Origin: JAJFUE01 sp041687335
GTDB taxonomy: Bacteria; Sumerlaeota; Sumerlaeia; MVZB01
NCBI GenBank assembly: GCA_041687335.1
Contig: JAWLCE010000004.1
Span: 62,001 to 126,000 of the forward strand
DNA length: 64,000 bases
Direction: 5' to 3'
Shown: positions 33,520 to 43,247 of the stretch, piece after piece
How positions within the stretch are numbered: the stretch's first letter is position 1
Layout: each line of letters opens with the position of its first letter
The notes under the pieces: generated by a model
Told to the model about the DNA's origin: nothing
Database searches by the model: none
What the model saw: only the letters and a program-made list of their open reading frames with translations
Position numbers and translations under genes: made by a program

Positions 33520-35399
33520 GCCCCTCCGCCGCGCCCGCCTTGCGCTGGGTCAAATGGCTGGTGGCCATGGCGGCGCTATTGGCGTTGGTGGGCTATCTGG
33601 TGCATCTGAATGGGTTGGGGCGGCTGCGGTTGATGGAAGGCCTGCTCTGGATCATCGTCGGCGACTACCACTTCAAATACGAGCTCGATTGGATCACCGC
33701 CCTGCAATGGCTGGGGGCGGGGCTGCTGGTGGCGCTGGCTGCCTGGGGGGTGCCCGACCTGCGGGCGCGCTGGCTGCGCATGGCCGCGATCAGCCTTGGC
33801 CTCTCGCTTTTGCTGATCCTGCTGCTGACGCCATGGTACGGACGCTTCGGTCCGCTCGGCATCGAGACCCTGACGGCGGTGGTGCTGGGCGGGCTGGGGG
33901 GCTGGCTGCTGAGCGGGTTGCCGGACGTGCGTTCGATGTTGGCCTCGGACCAACCGTCCCCCCGTGGCGCCAGCCATCGTCTGCTGCTGACGGCCTTCAT
34001 CCTCGGCGCGGGGGTCTGCGCCATCTCCTGGCAGTTCTACTATCAAGGCCAGCCGATCATCACTGACTCCCAATCGCAGATCACGCAGGCCCGGCTGCTG
34101 CTGCACGGCCGCGCCACGCATCCATACGCTCAGGCGTTGCGAGATGTGATTCAGATTCCCTATGCGGTCGCCGAGGCGCCAAGCTACTCGCAATTCCCGC
34201 CCGGTTACATCCTCGCGCTCGTGCCGCTGGTGGCGGCCGGCCTGCCGGTCCAGCTTTTCAATGTGCTGGCCGGTGGTTTGCTCATGGCATTGACCGGTTG
34301 GTTCGCGGCGCGGCTGGGCGGGCGGCTGGCGGGCTGGATCGCCGTCATCCTGCTGGCCGGATCGCCCTTCTTCTGGATCATGGGCGGCACGGCGATGAAT
34401 CATGTTGCCTGCGCGCTGGCGCTGCTGGCGGCGGCCTGCTGCTTCCTGCCGGTGGTCACCGAGGGACGCACGGCGGCCTCACCGCGCACGCTTGTGTTGG
34501 GCGGCTTGATGCTTGGCTGGGCGGTCACCATGCGGCCGGTGACCGGGCTGGCGCATGGCTTGGTCTGGGCGGCGGCGCTGGCGGGGGTCTGGCTGGCCGG
34601 GCGGCGCGGCCGCGGCCACTGGCAGGGCGTGGCCAGCCGTGTTGCCTTGTGGGGCGGGCTTGGGTTGACGCTGCCGGCTTTGGTCTTTTTTGTTTATGAT
34701 TGGCTCACGACGGGCCATCCGCTGCGCATGCCCTACATGACGAGCAATCCCACCGGGCACGTCCTCGGCTTCCGCGAGAGTGGCCCCGCGCACTACACCC
34801 CGGGCGAGGCCATCAACAATCTTGTCGCCAGCTTGCTCTCGCTCCATGGGTTGCTGCTGGGGTGGGCGATCGGCTCGTGGACGGCGCTGGCCGCCTGGTG
34901 GATCCGCGCGCGGTTGGGCGCGGGCGAGGCGGTCCTGCTGGGCCTTATCCTCGCGCAGGTCTCGCTATATGGGCTCTATCATTTTTTCGACCTGATGATC
35001 GGGCCGCGCTTCTGGTTTGAGCTGCTGCCGATCTTTGTTGTGCTGGCCGCGGGTGGGCTGGCCAAGCTGGCGGCTGGGCGGGGGCGGCTGGCTGCGGGGC
35101 TGCTGCTGGGGGCCGTCGTGTTGCTGAGCGCCGCCGGCCCGGCGCTGCCGTTGGTCAAGGAACACAATCATTACCGCCAGATCATCGGGCGCGGCCTTAA
35201 GGTCGAGAGATTCATGAATCGCCTCGATCGCTCGCAGCCGACGGTGGTGATCCTCAGCCGAGAGGAGGGCGAGATGATCGGGCGCTGGTTCCCGGCCCTG
35301 CCTTGGGAGACACCGATTTTCTTCGTTGCCCGTCAGGATGAGGCGGCGGCGCGCGCCCTGCCCGAGCTGCATGATTTCAGGTTTGTCCACCTGGAGTAA
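33516..35399 (+). CDS. Polytopic membrane protein resembling ArnT/PMT glycosyltransferases
   Basis: The 627-residue product has about a dozen hydrophobic segments and a periplasmic loop after the first helices with D-S-Q-S-Q (ITDSQSQITQARLLLHGRA, around 188), near where ArnT/PMT-type GT-C enzymes have an acidic catalytic loop. YSQFPPGYILALVPLVAAG follows. Such enzymes transfer sugars from lipid-linked donors. The C-terminal part ends in a soluble region (VILSREEGEMIGRWFPAL). It is the last gene of the Wzt-like operon and converges on hypE with 16 bases between stops. Substrate and direction of transfer are unknown. Confidence 0.75.
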   Translation: MSPSAAPALRWVKWLVAMAALLALVGYLVHLNGLGRLRLMEGLLWIIVGDYHFKYELDWITALQWLGAGLLVALAAWGVPDLRARWLRMAAISLGLSLLLILLLTPWYGRFGPLGIETLTAVVLGGLGGWLLSGLPDVRSMLASDQPSPRGASHRLLLTAFILGAGVCAISWQFYYQGQPIITDSQSQITQARLLLHGRATHPYAQALRDVIQIPYAVAEAPSYSQFPPGYILALVPLVAAGLPVQLFNVLAGGLLMALTGWFAARLGGRLAGWIAVILLAGSPFFWIMGGTAMNHVACALALLAAACCFLPVVTEGRTAASPRTLVLGGLMLGWAVTMRPVTGLAHGLVWAAALAGVWLAGRRGRGHWQGVASRVALWGGLGLTLPALVFFVYDWLTTGHPLRMPYMTSNPTGHVLGFRESGPAHYTPGEAINNLVASLLSLHGLLLGWAIGSWTALAAWWIRARLGAGEAVLLGLILAQVSLYGLYHFFDLMIGPRFWFELLPIFVVLAAGGLAKLAAGRGRLAAGLLLGAVVLLSAAGPALPLVKEHNHYRQIIGRGLKVERFMNRLDRSQPTVVILSREEGEMIGRWFPALPWETPIFFVARQDEAAARALPELHDFRFVHLE

Positions 35400-35415
35400 T
35401 TTTGAGTCGTCTCGA

Positions 35416-36462
35416 TCAGCAGATGCGCGGCAGCTGCTCGCCGTTGGGCAGGTCGATGATGCGGCGCGTGCCGTAGGGACTGCGCAGGGTGACGCGCTCC
35501 GGGGCGCCGGGCTCGCCGATCCGTCCGATCACAACTGCGCCCGCGCCCTGGGCGTCCTGGCGCATGAGGGCCAGGGCATGCTCGGCCTCGGCGGCGGGCA
35601 GCAGCGCGATCATCCGGCCCTCGTTGGCGACGTGCAGCGGATCAAGTCCGAGCAGCTCGCAGGCGCCGCGCACCGGCTCGCTCACCGGGATGGCCTCCTC
35701 GTCGATTTCGATGGGCAGATGACTGCCGGCGGCGATCTCGACCAGCGCGGCCGCGAGCCCGCCGCGCGTCAGGTCGCGCAGGCAATGGATGTTTGCGCCG
35801 CCCTCGATCAACCGCGCCACCAGCCCCGCCAGCGGGGCGCAATCGCTGACGATCGGACTGTCAAACTCAAGCCCTTCGCGCCGCGCCATGATCGCCATGC
35901 CATGGCGGCCGATGTCGCCGCTGAGGATCACCACGTCGCCGGCTCGGACGGCCGCGGGCTCGATGGGGGCCTCGGTCAGTTTGAAGCCGACGCCCGCCGT
36001 CGTGATGTAAACCCCGTCGCCGTGGCCGCGCTCGACGACCTTGGTGTCGCCGGTGACGATCTGGACGCCCGCCGCATCGGCCGCCGCGCGCATCGACTGG
36101 GCGATCCGCCACAGGTCGGCCAGCGCGAAACCCTCCTCGAGAATAAAGCCCGCCGACAGCCATGCCGGCCGCGCGCCGCACATCGCCAGATCGTTGACCG
36201 TGCCATTGACCGCCAGCGAGCCGATGTCGCCGCCGGGGAAGAACAGCGGCCGGACGACATAGCCATCGGTGGTCATGGCGATTGCGCCGGGCGCGGCCGG
36301 CAGGACCGCCCCGTCATGACGCCGCTCGAGCGCCGAATTGCCGAAGGCCGCAATGAAAACCTGCTCGATCAGGCGCGCCATCAACCGCCCCCCGCCGCCA
36401 TGCGCCATCGTCACGCGGTCATGGTCGCCGAGGGGCAGCGGGCAGGAGAAGGAGGTATCCAT
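35416..36462 (-). CDS. hypE: [NiFe]-hydrogenase maturation protein HypE
   Basis: HypE dehydrates a carbamoyl thioester on its C-terminal cysteine to the cyanide ligand of the NiFe site. The 348-residue protein begins MDTSFSCPLPLGDHDRVTMAHGGGG, giving the PurM/ThiL-type ATP-binding fold, and ends with the canonical P-R-I-C. The ATG at 36462 has GAGG 7 bases upstream and is the only good start; the longer frame is rejected. It is the last gene of a phosphodiester-glycosidase-hypF-hypC-hypD-hypE operon. No hydrogenase subunit lies in this window. Confidence 0.96.
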   Translation of the reverse strand: MDTSFSCPLPLGDHDRVTMAHGGGGRLMARLIEQVFIAAFGNSALERRHDGAVLPAAPGAIAMTTDGYVVRPLFFPGGDIGSLAVNGTVNDLAMCGARPAWLSAGFILEEGFALADLWRIAQSMRAAADAAGVQIVTGDTKVVERGHGDGVYITTAGVGFKLTEAPIEPAAVRAGDVVILSGDIGRHGMAIMARREGLEFDSPIVSDCAPLAGLVARLIEGGANIHCLRDLTRGGLAAALVEIAAGSHLPIEIDEEAIPVSEPVRGACELLGLDPLHVANEGRMIALLPAAEAEHALALMRQDAQGAGAVVIGRIGEPGAPERVTLRSPYGTRRIIDLPNGEQLPRIC

Positions 36463-36485
36463 CGGGGGGCCTCTGCGGGTGGAGT

Positions 36486-37571
<1,086 letters not shown>

Positions 37572-37575
37572 GGAA

Positions 37576-37824
37576 TCATTCCGGAATTTGTCCATGGCCG
37601 GCGTGCAGCCGATCAATCTCCTGGAAAATCGCGCGAGCCTCTTCCTCGTCGATGCGCTGGAGGGCAAACCCCGCGTGGACGAGCACGTAATCGCCGACGG
37701 CAGCCTCGGGCACGCAGGCGAGGTTGACTTCCTTCTCGACGCCGCCAAAGCTGACGCGCCCGGCGCGCAGCAACTCATCCTCGGATTCGATGCTGACGAC
37801 GATCCCTGGGACGGCAAGGCACAT
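37576..37824 (-). CDS. hypC: [NiFe]-hydrogenase maturation chaperone HypC
   Basis: The 82-residue protein starts M-C-L-A-V-P-G, the HypC hallmark whose Cys2 binds the iron group, and has the expected OB-type fold (VSIESEDELLRAGRVSFGGVEKEVNLACVPEAAVGDYVLVHAGFAL). It ends just before hypD. It normally bridges HypD and the large subunit precursor. Confidence 0.96.
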   Translation of the reverse strand: MCLAVPGIVVSIESEDELLRAGRVSFGGVEKEVNLACVPEAAVGDYVLVHAGFALQRIDEEEARAIFQEIDRLHAGHGQIPE

Positions 37825-37885
37825 GGGCGGGGCCCTTCGAAGGGACTAGATCGGGGCTCGCCGGCCGCGAGCGCCTGCATTCATC

Positions 37886-40228
37886 TTAATCCTTGGCGGC
37901 CCACGCTTCAATCGCTCCCCGCGCCCAGAGCTGTGCCGCGACCTGCCCAAGCGCGATGCCGCCATCGTTGGTCGGCACGCGCTGCGGCCACCACGGGCGA
38001 TGGCCTGCCGCCTCCAGCCGCGCCGCCGCCATTTCGAGCAGCCGTCGATTTTGAAAGCAGCCGCCGCACAAGACCACATCCATCAGCCCCGTCCGCGAAG
38101 CCAGCTCCAGCAGCATTTCGACCAGCGTTGCATGGAAGCGGGCGGCAACCAGGCCCGGCGGCGCGCCCTCTTTCAGGTCCGCGAGCAGGGCTTCGATCAG
38201 CGGTCCCCAGTCCATGTCGGCGGGCTCAGTGGGTCCGTTTTCATGAAAGGCAAAAGGATACGGCGTCGCATCGGCCTGTGGCGCGGCGGCCGCCTCCAGC
38301 TCGATGGCCGCCTGGCCCTCATAGGAGACGTGCTGGCGCAGCCCTGCGATTGATGCCACCGCATCGAACAGCCGGCCGGCGCTGCTGGTCAGGGGCGACT
38401 GGAGCCCGCGGGCGAGCGCCCGGCCGATGATCTCAAGCTCGCGCGGCTTGAACGCCGCCACCGGCACCAGCTCGCGCCGCTCCAGCGCCGCCGGCCCGAG
38501 CAGGGCCCACAACAGGCCCACCGCGGCGCGGCGCGGTTCTCGCACGGCCGCGTCGCCGCCGGGCAGGGGGAACCGCCGCAGTCGTGCCAGCCGACGCCAT
38601 TCCTTCCGCGTCACCCGCAGAAACTCGCCGCCCCAGCTTGTGCCGTCGGTGCCGAGGCCGGTGCCGTCCCAGACAACCGCCAGCACCGGACCCGCCAAGT
38701 CATGTTCGGCCATCGCGGCCAGCGCGTGGGCGTGATGATGCTGCACCGTCGCTACCGGCAGGCCCAGGCGCTCGGCATATTGCGATGAGAGATAATCGGG
38801 ATGCAGATCGCGCGCCACCACCTCGGGCCGCGCCTCGAGCAACCGGCCGAGGTCCGTCACCGTATTCTCGAAAGCCGTCAGCGCCTCGGGCGTCTCGAGG
38901 TCGCCCATGTGCTGGCTGAGGTAAACCCGCCCGTTGCTGGCCAGCGCGATGGTGCTCTTCTGGTGCGCCCCGACGGCAAGGATGGTTCGGGAGCGAGCCG
39001 GCGGGCCCTCGTCATAGGAAAAGACTGGCAACGGGGCATAGCCGCGCGCCCGTCGCAGCAGCTGCACGCGCCCCCACGCCACCTGCGCCACCGAGTCATC
39101 GACGTGGCGCAGGATCGGCCGGTCGTGGACCAGAAACAAATCCGCCAGCCCCGCCAGCCGCGCCGCCGCCTCGGCCTCGTCAATGCAGATGGGTTCGTCC
39201 TTCCGGTTGCCACTGGTGGCGACAACCGGAAAGCCCAGGGTGGCCAGGAGCAGGTGGTGCAGGGGCGTGGTCGGCAGCATCAGGCCCAGCTCCGGCACAC
39301 CGGGCGCAACCGCCTCGCAGATTTCGCCCCAGCCGCCCGCATGCCGGCACAGCAGCACGATCGGCCCCTCGGGCGAGGCGAGCAGCCGCGCCTCCAGCGG
39401 CGAAACCCGACAGAAGTGAGCCGCCGCGGCCAATGTGGGCACCATCACCGCCAGTGGCCGCGCCTCGCGCCGCTTGAGCCGCCGCAGCCGTGCCACGGCC
39501 TCGCCATCGCCGGCGTTCACGATCAATTGGAATCCGCCCAGCCCCTTGAGCGCTAGGATGCGCCCCTCCGCCACCGCCGCGGTCGCCTGCGCCAGCGCCT
39601 CGTCCCCGCGCGCCAGCGACTGCCCGGCGGCGTCGCGCAGCTCCAGGCTCGGTCCACAACGCGGGCAGGCGATTGGCTGGGCATGAAAGCGCCGATCGGC
39701 CGGGTTCTCATACTCGGCGCGGCATGCGTCACACATGACGAACCGCGCCATCGTCGTGTGTGCCCGATCATAGGGCATCGCCGCGATGATGCTGTAGCGA
39801 GGGCCGCAGTTTGTGCAATTGGTGAAGGGATAGCGGTGGCGGCGATCGGTGGGATCAAAAATCTCCCGGGCGCAGTCCGCGCAGGTGGCAAGGTCCGGGG
39901 AGATCAGCGTCGCCAACGGCCCACCGGCGCTGGCGCGGATTTCAAAGCCGGGCTCGCCGAGCGGCGTCGCCGGCTCGACCTGGACTCGTTCGACCCGTGC
40001 CAGCGGCGGATACTCACGCCTGATCCGCTCGATCAGGGCATCCAATCGGTCGGGCGGCCCCTCGGCTTCGATTCTGACACCGCGCGCGTCGTTGCCGACC
40101 CAGCCGCTGAGGCCCAGCTCGCGCGCCAGCCGCCAGACGAACGGCCGAAACCCCACCCCCTGCACCACACCGCCGACGCTGACGCGGATCCGGCCGATGT
40201 CGCGGGTCGGTTGGTGGCTCGAGCTCAT
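37886..40228 (-). CDS. hypF: [NiFe]-hydrogenase maturation carbamoyltransferase HypF
   Basis: The 780-residue protein has the full HypF layout: acylphosphatase domain (about 8-95, with GVVQGVGFRPFVWRLA), two zinc-finger units (about 105-185; CADCAREIF, CTNCGPRY, CDACRAEY and CPRCG), a YrdC-like carbamoyl-adenylate domain (about 200-390) and a Kae1-like carbamoyltransferase domain (about 400-770) with HHHAHALA and GGCFQNRRLLEM. It uses carbamoyl phosphate and ATP to load HypE. It lies 12 bases after the phosphodiester-glycosidase gene and 62 bases before hypC. Confidence 0.96.
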   Translation of the reverse strand: MSSSHQPTRDIGRIRVSVGGVVQGVGFRPFVWRLARELGLSGWVGNDARGVRIEAEGPPDRLDALIERIRREYPPLARVERVQVEPATPLGEPGFEIRASAGGPLATLISPDLATCADCAREIFDPTDRRHRYPFTNCTNCGPRYSIIAAMPYDRAHTTMARFVMCDACRAEYENPADRRFHAQPIACPRCGPSLELRDAAGQSLARGDEALAQATAAVAEGRILALKGLGGFQLIVNAGDGEAVARLRRLKRREARPLAVMVPTLAAAAHFCRVSPLEARLLASPEGPIVLLCRHAGGWGEICEAVAPGVPELGLMLPTTPLHHLLLATLGFPVVATSGNRKDEPICIDEAEAAARLAGLADLFLVHDRPILRHVDDSVAQVAWGRVQLLRRARGYAPLPVFSYDEGPPARSRTILAVGAHQKSTIALASNGRVYLSQHMGDLETPEALTAFENTVTDLGRLLEARPEVVARDLHPDYLSSQYAERLGLPVATVQHHHAHALAAMAEHDLAGPVLAVVWDGTGLGTDGTSWGGEFLRVTRKEWRRLARLRRFPLPGGDAAVREPRRAAVGLLWALLGPAALERRELVPVAAFKPRELEIIGRALARGLQSPLTSSAGRLFDAVASIAGLRQHVSYEGQAAIELEAAAAPQADATPYPFAFHENGPTEPADMDWGPLIEALLADLKEGAPPGLVAARFHATLVEMLLELASRTGLMDVVLCGGCFQNRRLLEMAAARLEAAGHRPWWPQRVPTNDGGIALGQVAAQLWARGAIEAWAAKD

Positions 40229-40240
40229 GGGGAGAAAGGC

Positions 40241-41398
40241 TTACGGGTCCACGCGGCGCAGCAGGACCAAGGCATTGGCAACCGACCGTTCACGGCCGTC
40301 GGAGGGACTGTTCACGACCTGCCCGGCGACCCACATCGTCGTGGAGCCGCCGCCATCAAGGTTGATCGCCTCGGTGGCGCCCAACTCGAGCATCAGCTCC
40401 GCCAACTCGGGCATGCTCATCCCAACCGAGAGCATGCTTTGACGGCCATCGACGGCAACCAGAAAAATGTGGGTGTCGCTAAAGCCGACGGCGGTGCGCG
40501 GGTGGCGGACCGGCTGATCCGCTCCAGCGGCGACGCGGCCCTCAATGAGCAGGATCGGACCCCCACCGACCGCCGTGGTCACCCCCGCCAGCGAGGGCGT
40601 GGTCTCGACATCGATCGGGAGCGTCATCCCCACACTCGGGGTCTGCAACTCAGCTGCCAGCTTGGGGCCGATCGAAAGCACCATCCCGCCATCGGGGATC
40701 GGGTTATTGCCGCCATCGTGAATCGAGGTCACACTGGCCAGGAACGAGGCATCAGGCCGCAGGAGGGGCAGCGGCGCTCCCGCGGGGCCCATCAGCGTCA
40801 GCTCGAGCCCGCCCTCGGCGCGTGTGGTGGGCCCAAGCGCCGGGGTGAACAGCACCGCGCGATCGTCGGTGCGCGGGCCATTGAGGCCGATGGTCAAACT
40901 GCGCTCGGAGCCATCGGCTGAGATCATGGTCGTGCCGATGCGCGTGCGCGCCGCCCCGATGCGCGGCTGACCGGCGGGATCAAGCCAGAACGAGGCGCTC
41001 GAGGGCGAGCTGATCAATTCCCCCTCGCTGATCTTGAGGCCCAGCATGTCACCCTGGTAGGGACCCGGTGCGATGCGGAAGAAATCGGCGTTGACCGCCG
41101 CGACCGGTTCCCAGCCGCCGCCGCGCAATTCCTCGACTTGGCGGCTGACCGGGCTGAGGCCAAATATTTCTCCACGCGCCAGGGTGGAGGCCCAGCGAAA
41201 ATCCCCGCCCTCGCGCGCGATCTTGAGCACATGGATGGACAGCAGCGGATCCTGGCGGCGCAGGTGCTCATATTCAACCCCCGCCGGCAGGGTCGGTTGC
41301 CCCTGCCAGTCCGCCAGCAGCAGCGGCATGCCGGCCACCAGCAACAGCGGCAAGAGGACAAGGAACCGGCGTGAGCGTGTCAGTGGCAAGGACTGCAT
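40241..41398 (-). CDS. Secreted phosphodiester glycosidase (NAGPA-type) family protein
   Basis: This 385-residue protein has a signal peptide (about 1-28) and a domain of the NAGPA/exopolysaccharide-biosynthesis type, which cleaves N-acetylglucosamine phosphodiesters in the animal enzyme. It shows AVGFSDTHIFLVAVDGRQSMLSVGMSMPELAELM and the NLDGGGSTTMWV motif near the C-terminus, the family hallmark. The start at 41398 is chosen because the longer frame runs through tRNA-Val. It is the first gene of a minus-strand run leading into hypF, separated by 12 bases; a functional link with hydrogenase maturation is not evident. Confidence 0.85.
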   Translation of the reverse strand: MQSLPLTRSRRFLVLLPLLLVAGMPLLLADWQGQPTLPAGVEYEHLRRQDPLLSIHVLKIAREGGDFRWASTLARGEIFGLSPVSRQVEELRGGGWEPVAAVNADFFRIAPGPYQGDMLGLKISEGELISSPSSASFWLDPAGQPRIGAARTRIGTTMISADGSERSLTIGLNGPRTDDRAVLFTPALGPTTRAEGGLELTLMGPAGAPLPLLRPDASFLASVTSIHDGGNNPIPDGGMVLSIGPKLAAELQTPSVGMTLPIDVETTPSLAGVTTAVGGGPILLIEGRVAAGADQPVRHPRTAVGFSDTHIFLVAVDGRQSMLSVGMSMPELAELMLELGATEAINLDGGGSTTMWVAGQVVNSPSDGRERSVANALVLLRRVDP

Positions 41399-41422
41399 GG
41401 TGCGCTCCGGTGGCCGCCTGAA

Positions 41423-41499
41423 TGGTGGGTGAGGAGGGATTCGAACCCCCGACATCTTGCGTGTAAGGCAAGCGCTCTAACCAACTGAGCTACTCACCC
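41423..41499 (-). tRNA. tRNA-Val (anticodon TAC)
   Basis: On the minus strand the acceptor arm GGGTGAG pairs with CTCACCC, the D arm has GCTC/GAGC, the anticodon stem CTTGC/GCAAG encloses CTTACAC (anticodon TAC, reading GTA), and the T arm contains TTCGAAT. The discriminator is A, and an encoded CCA follows at 41425-41423. Confidence 0.95.
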
Positions 41500-41519
41500 A
41501 GGGACCTGACGGCAAGGCG

Positions 41520-41548
41520 ATGATATCAGCAGCCAGCAGGGTGTGGAA
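41520..41548 (-). promoter_or_regulatory. Possible promoter of tRNA-Val
   Basis: On the minus strand there is a TTCCAC (41548-41543), a 17-bp spacer and a TATCAT (41525-41520), about 20 bases before the tRNA 5' end. The -35 is poor, so this is weak. Confidence 0.35.
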
Positions 41549-41592
41549 GAAAAACTCAGCCCGGAAAAACGGCTCGAATGCAATTGCAAGAC

Positions 41593-42720
41593 TCAGCGGC
41601 CGGCGGCGCTGCAGGTGGCGGCGGCGGCCGCGTCGACGTCGCCCTCGGTCGTGAAGCGATGCAAGCCATACCGGATCGAGCTTTCGGCCAGCGAGCGGCT
41701 CAGGCCAAGCGCCGCCAGCACATGCGAGGGCTCGGCGTGGGCCGAGGCACAGGCGGCGCCCGAGCTGACCGCCGCCACCGGACCGATCACGCGCAGCAGC
41801 GCATCAGCGCGCAGGCCGGGGAAACTCAGGTTGAGGTTGTTGGGCAGACGCCGCGCCAGCGAACCATTGACAATGACCCCGGGCAGGCCCGCGCGGATGC
41901 GCTCGTGCAACCGGTCGCGCAGAGCCCCCACCCGCGTGCGATCCGCATCGCGCTCGGCGGTTGCCAGCCGCGCCGCCATGCCGAAGCCCACAATCCCTGC
42001 GGTATCCAGGGTGCCGGGGCGCAAGCCTTGCTCGTGGCCGCCGCCGTCAAGGATCGGCGTCAGGCGCACGCCCCGCCGCACGTAAAGCGCGCCGATCCCC
42101 TTGGGGCCGTACATTTTGTGGGCCGAGAGCGAGAGCAGGTCGATCCCGGCCGCCTCCACATCAATGGCCAGCCATGCGGCCGCCTGTGCGGCATCGCAGT
42201 GGAAAAGGATTTTGCGTTCGCGGCAGAGGGCGCCGATCTCGGCCACCGGCTGCAGCGTGCCGATCTCATTGTTGGCCAGCATGATGGAGACGAGGCTGGT
42301 CCCCGGGCGCAGCGCCGCGCTCAGTTGCCCGGGATCGACCAGCCCATCGGGCCCCACCGGCAGCACCGTCAGTTCGCATCCCTGACGCGCCAGGCGCTCG
42401 GCGCAGTCCAGCACCGCCTTGTGCTCGATTGCGGAGACGATCAGGTGTCCGCCGCCGGCCCGCGCCGCCGCGCCCTTGAGGGCAAGGTTGATCGACTCGG
42501 TCGCGCCCGAGGTGAAGATGACCTCCTCGGCCGCGGCGCCAACCATGGCCGCCACACGTTCGCGCGCCTGCTCCACCAGCGCCTCCGCCTCCCAGCCAAA
42601 CGCATGCTGGCGCGAGGCGGCGTTGCCATAGGATTGGGTGAACATCGGCAGCATCGCCTCGACCACGCGCGGATCGCAGGGCGTGGTGGCGTGGCTGTCC
42701 ATGTAGATCGGTCGCGTCAT
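41593..42720 (-). CDS. Cysteine desulfurase, NifS/IscS-like
   Basis: This pyridoxal-phosphate enzyme removes sulfur from cysteine for iron-sulfur cluster or tRNA thiolation. The 375-residue protein has SGATESINLA at 71-80, HCDAAQA at 174-180, the Schiff-base lysine K202 (SAHKMYG at 199-205) and the persulfide cysteine C324 in SSGAACASA at 319-327, a group I-type loop. The ATG at 42720 has GGAG 7 bases upstream; the longer frame is not preferred. No scaffold or tRNA-thiolation gene is adjacent. Its 5' neighbour is a 500-base gap before flagellin. Confidence 0.93.
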   Translation of the reverse strand: MTRPIYMDSHATTPCDPRVVEAMLPMFTQSYGNAASRQHAFGWEAEALVEQARERVAAMVGAAAEEVIFTSGATESINLALKGAAARAGGGHLIVSAIEHKAVLDCAERLARQGCELTVLPVGPDGLVDPGQLSAALRPGTSLVSIMLANNEIGTLQPVAEIGALCRERKILFHCDAAQAAAWLAIDVEAAGIDLLSLSAHKMYGPKGIGALYVRRGVRLTPILDGGGHEQGLRPGTLDTAGIVGFGMAARLATAERDADRTRVGALRDRLHERIRAGLPGVIVNGSLARRLPNNLNLSFPGLRADALLRVIGPVAAVSSGAACASAHAEPSHVLAALGLSRSLAESSIRYGLHRFTTEGDVDAAAAATCSAAGR

Positions 42721-43247
42721 GCCGGGTCTCCCAAAATCCATTTCAACACGAACCGGTGCGGACAGGCAATCGCGGGTCAATCTTGTCGCGCGATGAAGGC
42801 TGCATCATGGCCGGCGGGCATGCTGAAAAAATTTCCAGATTTTCCCTTAAGTCGGGTCGAAGTGGAATCGATAATGAAAGTGTGTGGCAACGGACCCAAG
42901 GACGGGTCACCCAACGAGGCCACATGCCCCTCCAGGATGGAACGGCCTTCTCTTTTTTTCTCCTTTCACATGACAAGCTGATCTTTCGCCGCGGTCGATG
43001 CTCGAAAATGATTTCGTGCTGAAACCCAAGCAGGAAGGTCGCGCCACGACAAGGGCGCAGACCCGCGCTGATGGTCCGCGGGTGGTCACGGAAGACCGCA
43101 CAAAGTCGATCGCCGCGCCCGATATACTAACGGGCTAGGTAGTTTCTTTCTCTATTTCCTTCAGGCGGTCCGGAACGCGGGCAAGGACGTCCGTCACAAG
43201 CTCCGGAACCGTGCAACGGGAGATGGACTTTCACGGAGGAAAGTTCA
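42721..43247. other. Long non-coding gap between cysteine desulfurase and flagellin
   Basis: I see no supported gene in these 527 bases; short open frames exist but lack ribosome sites and family signal. It holds the flagellin leader, a possible sigma-28-like site and a pyrimidine run (CTCTTTTTTTCTCC) near 42950 without a clear hairpin. Base composition is less GC-rich than the genes around it. Confidence 0.6.
43101..43125 (+). promoter_or_regulatory. Weak sigma-28-like candidate promoter of flagellin
   Basis: CAAAGT at 43101-43106 and CCCGATAT at 43118-43125 resemble the sigma-28 elements TAAAGT and GCCGATAA, but the spacing is about two bases short of consensus. Transcription would give a leader of about 115 bases before the flagellin ATG. 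No sigma-54 site was seen. Confidence 0.3.

Noticed and set aside
41399..41455. Upstream extension of the phosphodiester-glycosidase reading frame into tRNA-Val
   Set aside because: It would overlap the tRNA; the ATG at 41398 gives a proper signal peptide.
42756..43022. An 88-codon plus-strand frame in the flagellin upstream gap
   Set aside because: No ribosome site, no family match and a different composition from neighbouring genes.
42900..43240. A sigma-54 promoter upstream of flagellin
   Set aside because: No TGGCAC-N5-TTGC pattern was found there.
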